Source: Psococerastis gibbosa
Lineage: Eukaryota > Arthropoda > Insecta > Psocodea > Psocidae
DNA: 64,000 nt
Assembly: GCA_963971405.1 (NCBI GenBank)
Contig: OZ020484.1
Coordinates: 37,966,770-38,030,769 of the forward strand
Reading direction: 5' to 3'
Each line of letters begins with the position of its first letter. Within the stretch, counting starts at the first letter, position 1. Below the pieces are notes generated by a model. The model was not told the DNA's origin. It saw only the letters and a list, made by a program, of their open reading frames with translations, and ran no database searches. Below are positions 26,201 to 38,200 of the stretch, in pieces. A program made the translations under genes and the position numbers.

Positions 26201-29200
26201 CATGCATAGAGTAAAAAAATTCCACAGCCTGCAATTTTCAACCGAAATTAATTTTTAATGTCTCATTAGAAGCAATATGAATTAAGGTTTCAAACGAGTA
26301 TAAATACATATTTTCAAAATCACCCCTTCACCCCTTAAACACGAGTGGAACACAAAATTTGGCTTTGGGGGGTCAGGTGTTCAACAAAAATCGGCCTCTT
26401 TCGGCCGCGTTATTATTATCTATTTTAAAAATTCAAACTACTTAACTACTTAAAACAATTTAGTGTGTGTATTTAGCGGTTTGGTAATATTGAAAAATAA
26501 TATAAATATTGAAAAAAACCGAGTGTGTACTTAGGGATCGCAGATTGAATGTGAAATAAGTCAGAAATTAAAGTTTATATTTATTAAATTCTATATAAAT
26601 CAAATTATTTTTTAGTATATTCAATTCTTACGTCTTAATTGTCTTTATTATAACTCATGATAATAAAAATAATTGTTAAAATAATTATCATTACGTATCA
26701 ATTATAACTGCAGGTTTTAATTCAATAAAGACAATTAAGACGTAAGAATTGAAAATACTAAAAAATAATTTGATTTATTTAGAATTTAATAAATATTAAC
26801 TTTAATTTCTGACTTATTTCTCATTCAATCTACGAACACAATCCCTAATAATGTTACATAATACATAATATTATTTACTATATGCATATAAATTTATTGA
26901 GATTGCCAATGAACTGAATGAAGTTTTCACTTCTGCCGTGCGGTCTTAAGCACACATTCGGTTTTTATTTTTAATGCTATCAATCCTCTTGTGCCTTGGC
27001 CATCATTTGACTTTTCAGTCACGTATATTTGCTACATTGCAAGATATTTCAGCTGGTTCGACAGTCCGTTAAGTACCTGGCAAGCCGTAAGACACGCATG
27101 AAATCATAATTCGGGACACTGTTTTATAAAAATAATAGACGGAGCAGTACTTCCAAACGATAGAGCGGACTCAAACGAAAGTTTTCACTCCTTGGTTTTT
27201 CTGATTAAGTGCGCACGGTCATTGGAAAAATGGTTACGATAAAAAAAATCGCTTTTGGCGCATTAACTGTAATTAATTGGTTCCCAATTTATTAGATTTG
27301 GCAGTCAAATTAGTCGTGAACATGGTTGTATAGTGGCAACATTGAAGGAAACAATTTGCCTGAGAATTCCCCCCCCCCCCCCCCCCATGTAATAATATTA
27401 TTCCATAATTTACTTAAATCCTACCCTAGTCCAGTGTTTTTTTAATAATTATTAAGCGAAGGGCCCAAGGGGTAAGCATGCCTTCTGATGTGTTGACGCC
27501 GTAATGGATGTATCATGGGTAGTTGGGTCTGTGGTCTAGCAAACTGCTACATCGGGAAACGAGGTTATCCAATTGTATGAAGTCATTATTTTTATTGTTC
27601 TTAATTTTTATAATATAAAGCGCAGGAGCCAAAGGGGAAACACGCTATTAATTTATTTAATTCACAAGGTTTAATTAACTTACAATATTAATTATATTGT
27701 ATAGCCCAGCGGTATGCAGGAGACTTTCAACCTCACGAAGCTGCGACATAGAACGTTCCAGAAGGCTGCGGAGTTCTTCGGGCTCCGACTCGCTCTCGGT
27801 GGAATCGAGCCGTGACGGACGGTACTGACGCAGTCTTCTACGGCGCGGAGCTCGCAAGGAGTCCGAGGGGCTGTCGAAGAACTTGCGGTAGTCGTCGCCG
27901 AATTCGAGCAGGTGCTTGCCATCCTCGGCCTCCTCGCTATACTGCTCACTCGGGTACTTATCCTGGTAGTCGTCCCAGCAATCTTCCGTGTTCAGACTCG
28001 ATGGCTCTTCACCTCCAAGTTTTTCGGATTCCGTAGCTGTAAAAAGGAAAGTCTTTTATTAGAGAATACATTTTTGAAAAAAAAGAAAAAAAAACAGAAG
28101 CATGATGGTCTGGTAGTCCACATTACAAGGGTCGATTCAAGAACCTAGGGCAGAAGGGAAGCATCACCATCTGGTCCTTGAGTACTCGCTTACCTGCGGG
28201 TCGAGACATGATATGGTGGTACAATTGCAAAGGGAGCGTGTTTCCACCAATGATGGTTTGGTTTCAGAGACCTGTCTATCTGACACTGGGTCGGTTCCTG
28301 GAGGATGCAGGGCTAGAACTATGATGACTTGACAACATAACCCCTGGCACAGGCTGTCTCTAAAGGCCATAAAAATAAATAAAAAGTCTTTGGTAACCAT
28401 GGCCGACAAAACTCACCTGACTGAGTAACAACCCCAGCCTCAGGACCCAACTTGAAGGTGAGCGCAGGAGGTGAGGCGACACTGGACTCCTCTTCGGACT
28501 CTTCACCACGCTGAAGAGTCAGCGACTCCGAGGGGGACGAGGAGGACTCGGAGCTGCCGCGGCGCTCCGACGACACCGCTGACTCCGCAGGCATTGAACA
28601 CTTGACCGGCGAATGGGTGGGGGTGTGTCGTTCTCGTCGATCCATCCCCGAGAAGGACTCCGACTTGACGAGCGCCAGGGGACTGCTGCCGTCTTCAGCC
28701 CAGGAGCGGGGACGGTCACTGCCTCCTGCTGGACTTGATACTGCACAGTCCATCTTCCGCAACTGAAAAAAAAAATATTTTTGTATTGATTCAGGCTCAA
28801 GAATAGCATTAATTAAGGATGGACATTGCGGTCATGGCCGTGCCCAGGGGGTGGACCAAGGGGTCCGGACCCCCCCCCCCCCCGAAATATTTTTTTATGT
28901 AAACCTGTATTGTATGATGAATTCATCCATTAATAGATTAACAAATTACCTTTAAAAAAATCCCGAAATCAAAACCTGGGCACGGCCTTGATTGCGGGCA
29001 TTTAATGAAACAGGAAAATCCAGGCTAATGGGCGGGGGTACTACGTAGACTTCTAAGATTGCAACTCTGAGGCTTTGCAGCAGTTCAGCTTCATTTTCTC
29101 TGACAGTGACAGCCTTTGCATAATTATATGGCTGTCATTTCTATACCTAGTAAATATTTTACTTTTGCTAATGCTTCGGCAGCTGATTTCAAAATTACTA

Positions 29201-32200
29201 GATCTCACACATTCACAATTTTTTTTTAACACATAAATTTTGTTTACATGAAAAATTGCGCATTGTTATGAAAATATGAATTATTCTCCTCAGTGCCAGA
29301 TTGCCAAAACGCGGAAACCTACATAGCTAGTCAAAATTAATTTTCTAAAAATCATTACTCCTCTTGGTTAAACCATCAATTTACAATATAATGTGACATA
29401 GATCAATTTTTGCTAACAAAATTAAAAAAATTAGAAAAATAGGAAAAGTAAGCTAACCAAAATAAAAGTAAGCTGCTTACCGAACCAAACTTTCTTCTGG
29501 GACGCAGACGCCTCTTCTTCACGGTGCTGATGTTGATGAGGGACGTCTCGGACGCAGACCACAGTCGGGAGCCTGACTGCGGGAGAAGCTCCGGAAAACA
29601 GGACAAGCTGACAGGCCGGGCAGAGCAGAGCATGGGAGTCCTCGAGGGCGACTCGCACGAATCCTCAGACTCACTGGTCCCCTCACCGCTCGCGTCCCGA
29701 CTGAAACAAACACAGTTGACTTTTCATAATATAATTATATCTTCTGACTAATCACAGTTTGAAAAATATAGTAAAATTACAGTTTGAAATGGCTACATGG
29801 CGTTGGCACAGACTCATTGTCATATTTTTATTTAAAAAATTGGATGGTGGCATCATCCTGATGATGGATTATTATTAACCCGACAGCGAAGTTATTATAT
29901 GCCTGGAAAGAGGTTAAAGAAAATGTAGGGCATTTTGCAAACTTCAATTGCAAAGGCTTTCAGATGATGAAACAGTCGAATCCTGGCTAATGGGCCGTTT
30001 TCGATTTGAAAGAGTATTTCAGGTCCACCATGCTAGAATTCAAATGTGTCATCATCCGACTCCGGCCATGAAAGCCTCAAAATATATTATTTACTTACTT
30101 TGAAATTATGCAGGCCATCTTGAAAGTAACTTATACAGAACGCTATACTAATTTCAGTTTCTGCGGTACCATCATAGTGTACAAACCAGGTTATCGCACG
30201 GATGAAAATGTTCACAAAGCCGTTTAACCATTCAAATCAATGAGAGTTATTACCCTGCCAAAAACCGACACCAATATAACATCTTTAATAAACATGAAGA
30301 GGACAGAAAGGGACGGGATAAGAAATGAAATGAACTGACGAGAAGAGAGTTGGGGGTGGAAGAATCAACCATTGGTGGAGAAGATAGCATGAAGGAGACT
30401 GACATGGTTCGGACTAGTAAAGTGAATGGATAGCAGGCAGGTGCACGAGAAAATGACTGGAGGAAGAAGACGCGAAGAAGAGGAAGAACAAGGAGGAGAT
30501 ACATCAGCCCTGTAATGGCAATTTGGGATTAATATAATACCGGGGTTTATTTTTTAACATCGCATTAGTAAGGTGTCACGTGACGAGGTTAAAATATGCG
30601 CGGGTAATTCAAATTAATAAATTATTGGAATACATAAGACTGGTTGCATTGTTTTATTTAGAAGGAAATATTAATAAACATTAAAATGTACAGGTAGAAT
30701 TTTGAAAACTCACACCAAAAATACAGTCGAGGATTAATTTGTCAATTTGAATTTCCCGCGCATTTGTTTAAAACAATTAAATATATCCCGGTATTGTGTT
30801 AATGCGAAATCGTCATAATAGGGCTGCAGAAGCTGGATTGAGGAAGCGCTGAAGAATTGTCGATTACTTGATTGTATAATGCATGTATATATATTTATTT
30901 AATCAGTGGATGAAATACACGTATTACATCCGAGCAAGTGGAACCGATTATTGATGATGAAGAAGGAGAATTTATTTGCCAGGTATCCATGCGTATGATT
31001 TGGTCCTTTCCATTAAGCATTTGCATGTTTTATGCATCACAAATATTTTGCGCCTGCCCGTACCCACCTTTCTATCGGCCTGTTGGGTCTCCTCAGCAAG
31101 TTCTCGGCGCCTTCCACCAGTTCCTGAACAGACATGGTCCTCGCTTTCATCATGGGACTCTCCTTGAACTGCAGGCTGCGCACTGCCTTATGCCTCCTTT
31201 CGAAGCTCCAGCCCTCCGACTCGGTACTCTGCGCCTCTTCTTCCACCTTACCCCCACTCAATTTACGCTCCAGCTCAGAGTCCGTGTCTTCGTGCCTTAT
31301 TTCTATGTTTCCAATATTACTCCTCGGCCTGCAATGACAAAATATTTTGTTTAAAGATAAGTTCAAAGACATTAAGTAGCCATATTGTGCAGTTTTCTTG
31401 ATTCTGACATTATTTTCATTTACTCGTAAGTCTATCATTAGGAATAGGCCATGTTTTAACTAAACTACGGCTACAGTTTTTCATAGTAGCATCCAGTTTT
31501 GGTTATCAGTCAGATGAGATGTGACCTATGGCAAATTCAAATTTCTGTCACCACCATGTAGTGTAGCGGTAGGATTTGCTAGTACAATACACAATTCCAA
31601 CCATAACTGTGAATTCGTTCAGCATTATTAAAACCGGTGCATAACTGTAAATTCTACTGCAGCAGATCTGTCAAGATGTGCATGCAGCCAATGGGCTGGT
31701 GCACAAAGGCAGATTCTACAGCAGCAGATCTGTCAAGATGTGCATGCAGCCAATGGGCTGGTGCACAAAGGCAGATTCTACAGCAGCAGATCTGTCAAGA
31801 TGTACATGCAGCAAATGGGTTGGTGCACAAAGGCAGATTCTACAGCAGCAGATCTTTCCCTGCTCAGCACCACCTTCCAGGAAATCTGTTGCGGATATGT
31901 GACCGTAGAATCTGACTTTTTGTGCATCGGGCCTAATGTTCCTTAGTAGGGCTTTTGGAGGAATAATTTGCCGACTGCCAACGGAACTAGCCAGTAGGAT
32001 CATTAAAGAATGATTATAGCAACAAAGCGTTTCGCTATTCTTGAAAGAGCGCGGAACTCTCACGTACTATTCACTTCTACAAAAAAGCGTAGATGGAATA
32101 AACACAAAATTATTATTTTAATCCTCGCATAATGTAGACTAAGGTCAATTTAGGTTGTCACAATTCAAATAAACGAATTTACTAAGTCGATCTCATCTGA

Positions 32201-35200
32201 CAATACAGTTAGACTACACGCTGTAGTTGGCCACGGTTGACCTTCAAAGAACAAATGCTCAATGGAGCATACAAACACGTTGACATTGGCCGGGCATGTG
32301 AGTGACAAAGAAAGGGCACCGTCTCACAGAATTGACACAATCAAGTGGAGCGGAACACGGATGGTGGGAGTGGTAATCACAGCGTGGCTGTCGCCATTCA
32401 AATTCTCAACTCAACATACATTAACAGACAACCAGCCACCCCACTAGACAAGGTCTAATTTCTCACAAAATATCGATTTTCGAGCCAAAAATGAGATACC
32501 ATTAAGAAGAAGAAATTCGGTTAAAAAACATAGTATATAGTTGGCGCTAAAACCGTTCGGCAAACCGTTTTTGATGGTGTGGACCATACCTAAGGCGTGG
32601 ATTTCACCGACCTGCTAGTGCTAAATACAAATACGGTGACGTGGTAACAGACATTCAAGACTTAGGCGGGGTTTCCACCGGCCTCACATTGCAGAATGCA
32701 AATGACATTGACGGAATTCAGAATTTTTCTTTTTATAGAAATCTATTAAAATGTTTAAAAGTACTTAACATATCCCATGACGCTATTTTTTAATTTTAGT
32801 TTGTTTGTGATTTTACTGTATGATCATTGATCAATTTTAACTATGGCATAGAGTAAAACAAACATTTCCGTCAATGTCATTTGCATTCTGCAATGCGAGG
32901 TCGGTGGAAACCCCCCCTAAGTCTTGAATGTCTGCTACCACGTCACCGTTTTTGTATTTAGCCCTAGCCGGTCGGTGGAATCCCCGCCTAACCTCGTATT
33001 TTTTTCTTCACGTCTTCCAAAACAGTGGCCATACTACTATATAGGTATTAATATGTAGAAGAGCATTTCTGTTACTTCTTCTGGTACACATCACAGAATA
33101 TATATACAGGTTTAGCAGTGTTAATAAAGTTAAAATTAATAATGTACGGTTATTAAAAATTCTAAAATGATATTTCCAGACGTGCGATCATTCACTACAC
33201 CTTAGGCGGGGTTTCCACATACGTCAATGGTCAATGAGAAATATGGTTTTGACGTGGTAGCAGAATTTCTAGTATGTCTATAATGTCTGCTAAAACGTCT
33301 ATTTCATATTTCTCATTGACCATTGACGTATGTGGAAACCCCGCCTTTTAGGATCACACCCCCCTCAAAAGAAATCTTGGTTTCGGGCCTGACTCCATCC
33401 ACACAATATAGGCCTAATATCAAGCCGGCCGCCTTACCAAGCTGAATCCAGCGGACCAGAGCAGGTTCAAAGATGCAGATAACTTGGTAGTGTGCACAGT
33501 GTCGGTAGGGAAACATGGTAGGACTTGTCCTGGTCACCTCCGAACTAATCGTGTGACTTCACTGTGTTTCCCAAGTGATTCGGAATCCACTATAATCAGG
33601 AGGTCCAATGTCCTATGGGCCCACACCGTGGCCTGGGACTGTGCACAACCATGCTACTAATAGGCCTAATAGTGAGAGTTTAACTCACAAATAATTAGGT
33701 TTTTATCAGGAGAAATCACATTGTCTACTTTAAGAAAATACTTCACTGCTGTTATGCCCCCGCCTAAGTGCATCCTTTCATAATTATGCAGGTGACAATT
33801 ATTTGAAAAACTTAAATTATGAGATCATGACAAAGCAACGTTTTTATGAATCCTGGACCCAGAAACTAGGAATCTCCACTTCGGACACGATAAGAAAGAA
33901 TGATGAATAAAGTAGTCGTCGGTTTTTTAAATAATATCTGCAATACAGTGGACGTGTGTATATTTTATAAATTTCAGTTATTTTAGCCAACTGTAATTCG
34001 TATTATATGTAGACAAGCATTGAATAATGAAAAAAATCGCAAAAGGCTGCACTTGCCATGCTAAACCATAAACGTAAAAATATGGAATACGTCACTAAGA
34101 ACAACTTATTCTGCAGGTGAATTCTAGATCCAGTCTGATTAGCAAAGGATATTTGGTGGACGCAACCTCACTTAAAAAAAAGAAACAAAAACACAACAAT
34201 CAGTCTGCACAGCAAAGTTATTAAATTGTTACAAAGCTTTGGCAGTGAAACAGAATACAAAAACTTGCAAATGCTCGGCGATTGCGACTCAATTTAAATG
34301 TCGCTGACGACCTTGTCTAGAAAGTTAAAAATTATAAGCGAGTGGAATGAAAAATGGAAATAATCACCTGGCTCGTGGGACCTCTTTGGTGACAGCTTGG
34401 CCGTGTGCGGGTGCCGCGGTGACTTCGCCGCCGGTGGCTTCATCGCTCGAAATAGACCCTGCCAAAAATTTGCCATTAGCATGTGTATAAACAAACGAGC
34501 TGTCCAGACCATTTTAAAATTATACGCACGTTTGAAATGTTACCAATTTATTGTAATCTTGTTATATTACGGAGCTGAATAGCTGATACAAATATTAAGC
34601 TCGGAATTTGTGCCAGTACTGAGTAATGAGAAGTTTGGAGCACTTTATTTTATCTATCAACGATATTTAATAACGGCAATGGATTTAAGGTTGACCATGA
34701 TATGTAATCGTAGGGGAGGGAACTAACAAAGAATTAAAACACTTTGCAGTAATTCTCTGCGATCGAAATTAACAGGACTGTGAATTTTTTTTAAATATTG
34801 AGATCGACCACCATCTTGAAAAAAAGGCTGCCCATTCTATACCATGCGGCATGCAACTCTCCCATACATCGATCTAGTGCTCTAATAGGAAAAATCGATA
34901 GGCAGCCGATATTTAACCATGGAACTATTACAGTACCTATACTAATTGATAAATAGGAAAACATGTACTGGACTACTGGTTCACTCGGATAGGTTCTTTT
35001 TAAATAAACTAAATTGTAGCTTATTCCAAATATGCAGTGGAGAGTTGTTCAGTCGGCGCTTATTCCACCAACGTCAATAGTGATAGTAAAAGGAGTATTG
35101 ACGGAATCTTGAATTTTACTCTATCCCATAATTAAAATTGATCATTGATCATAGAGTAAAATCACGCGCTGCAAACAATAACAAACTAAAATGGCGTCAT

Positions 35201-38200
35201 GGAGTATGTTAAGTACAAACATTTTAATATATTGTTTATAAAACAGTTTTCATCCATTAAACAGATCGGTGAACGTCGATCTTACTTCGGATCTCCTACT
35301 ATTATTAGGTTTTATTAAAAATAATAAGTGTACGAAGAAAACAAATACAAACAAATTTCAAAAATTTGGCGCATACGTGCAGTGCCGGGCCGAGGTACTT
35401 TTGCGCTGGTGGCAAGGTGAAGAATTTGCGTCCTCCAATATATTAATATAGTCTTCTTCTTTTAATGCCTCTTCTATCAAAGATTGTCACAAGAAAGTTT
35501 TTGCGCCTTTTCAGTTACTTTTCAGTATTAACTTATTCCATTATTTCCAGTCTTCCTTATACTCTTAGAGTTTCTTTTCTGAGAGCGCTTCATACCCATA
35601 GGGAAATGGAATGTTTCCAGGGGTCAATTTTGCGCCCCTTGGGGCTGCGCCGTCGGCGCAGGCCCACCTCGCCACCCCCTAGGCCCGGGCCTGCATACGT
35701 GTCATTAGAAGAAAGTGATCAATAGTTGAAAAAACAAGTGGAATGGTGTGTATCAGTGAAAAATTGAAATGTCCGTCAATACTACATTTACTATCACAAT
35801 TGACGTTGGTGGAATAATCGCCGTCGAAAAACGTACCTGTAAAGTTGACGACACCTCTCCTTCTGGAAGGCGAGTAACTGCGGGTCTGTGTCCATGGCTT
35901 GGCGTCTCGTCGCAGCACCACGGGCGTCATCTGGAGGGGTGGTGCCGTGTCCATCACCACGTCAGCAACCTGAAATACGCAACAGCCCACATAAACCACC
36001 GCACATCAATACACAGTCCAGAGTCACAATAATATCCATGAGTTTTAAAAATAAAAGAATTGCGTCATCCGAACATCGAGTTGTTTCGACATTCGTCCGA
36101 GTCAGCAAACAATTTATCTGAATTCCTGCGTGACGCACAAAATGGCACATAGCATCATTGTGAGTCCCAGTACACGATTACATCGCCCAAAGGGCAATCA
36201 TAGGCCAAGTAATAGCTCGGCCCAACCTGCCTCTGGAGCCTGATGCCAATTGAAAAAGGTTATTATTCAATGTGGTCGGGGCAGGAAGGGGCCCAGCGCC
36301 CAGCCCGAAGGGGCCCAGCCCATGGCAATAAAAACAAAAAGTTAAAAAGTGGGTGTCTTTGTTTATCAACCTTAGGCCAAAGTCTTGTAAATGGGATTGT
36401 GGGATAACGACAAGTAGATTATTCATGTGACATTGACGGCAATTGAAATGATTGTTTGGCCAGTAAGTCCCCATAAAGAGTATCCCGGGGGGGGGGGGGG
36501 GGGCACAATGTTAACTTACTCACTATAACCAATGTAACTACAAAGTTGACCTAAATCGTGCTTGCCAAAACAATAGACTAAGAGTATGAGACAACTTCCC
36601 CAGCAACATGAGAACCATCCAGCTACATCCATCTTGTTACCAGACTATAAAAAGTCTTGACAGCATTCCACGGAAGAGCATTTCCAAGAAGCGGAATCAA
36701 CTCGCACGGGAATAAACGGAATGAGGCTGTACCTAATGAAGATATTGTAGGATAGAACGTGGCTAAGGAAAACCAAAAAGCTGCAAAACGTGTAAACTAA
36801 GTAAGGCCCAAAATTCGCCCACATGAAAATATTTATTAAACTATTGAAAATATTAAAAAAGACAATTTTCTTTCTTTCTTCATCTTTCTATAATGGGCAG
36901 CAAAGTCGTAGTATGGTTTATATGCTAGCAGCTAACCGAACACACTTCCATTTTTCTAAATTACTTATCTAATTCAGCAGAGTACGAACGTAAAATTGAG
37001 CGAACTGCCTCCTTATCAGCTTACTTCTTCCAAAATTCTTCTTGAATGCCTTATATCCAAAGCTAGTCACACACTTCAAGTCTGTGACTCCCATTTTCGA
37101 AATCGTCACATGCACACAACGTCACAACTCCAACTTAATGAGACCAACTAGTCAACTACCGAGATCCTCAACCTCCCACCTAGCACTAAAGATAACAGCT
37201 CAGCATCCATAGTATATAATAATAATAACATTTTCGCTGACAATCTATATCAAATGAATGTCTATGAATAACAATTCACCCTTTAGCCTAATAACACTTA
37301 AAGCTCAGTTAGGGCATGCACCTTAGTCACCTCTCATAATGCTGATGATATCGCTCAAAGCCTTACCTCACATTTTTTATAATTGCTGACCAAATAAACA
37401 GAGCACAAACACAGCAGGTGGGAGTGGTGGGACTCTGAGTCCCACCCAGGCCACAGCCATGACTTTTTTTCGGAGGGAGTTGAATCTGCGCCCACCTAGC
37501 CTGATTTTTAGACTTGCACAAGGAAATGTTTTGAAAATATAGTCGAGAAAAATATTGGGTTTTTACGCATTTTAACAGCAGTAAAGTTTTTTCAGATATT
37601 GATATTGTTGCAAACAAAGGGGGAAATAATGTTCTAAATACGAGGAAAATCGTATAGGCCAAAAATAGTGGGTTTTATGTTTTAACGCATTTCTAATTGG
37701 GTGAAATTATGATTTTACAGATGAAGACGAATCGACATTACTGTCATTACCGCAAAAAGCGATTATTGTGCCGGTATTACAAAAGCGTCAGTCTAACGAC
37801 AATACGATATTTTCACCCTTACTATACTTTAACAGTTAACTGTTGCATATTATTCATTTGAACTTAGGCATTTATATACTATACAGCAGTTAACAATGCG
37901 GAGGTTGACCCTATTGTAAGAGCAAGAGGAAGTTCCATTCCATTGATAGCTGTTCTGACAGCTTCTGATGGACTGCCACTATTAGCCAATACCAACAATA
38001 GATTCATCTTTCACTCTGAAGGCCAAGCGGGGGCTGGGGGTCAAGCTCCTAAGTTCACCGGCGGATTGCGTCACAACAGGGGAATGGCAATGTAAATACG
38101 GGGTACAGGTAAAGCCTGCGGGCTGCGGGGCACAGTGGGTAGAAAAAACTGTTAATTATCGTACGTGGGTAGCTATCATACTCTTACCATCTCCTTATGA

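Noticed and set aside
28519..28809. Alternative frames over the Ser-rich klar exon
   Set aside because: GC-rich coding DNA leaves neighbouring frames open. Only one frame fits both flanking phases.
31637..32063. Several overlapping open frames on both strands
   Set aside because: They are produced by the 62-bp minisatellite reading through in shifted frames.
33313..33537. 74-codon minus-strand frame
   Set aside because: It overlaps the end of a MITE and has no splice sites or domain.
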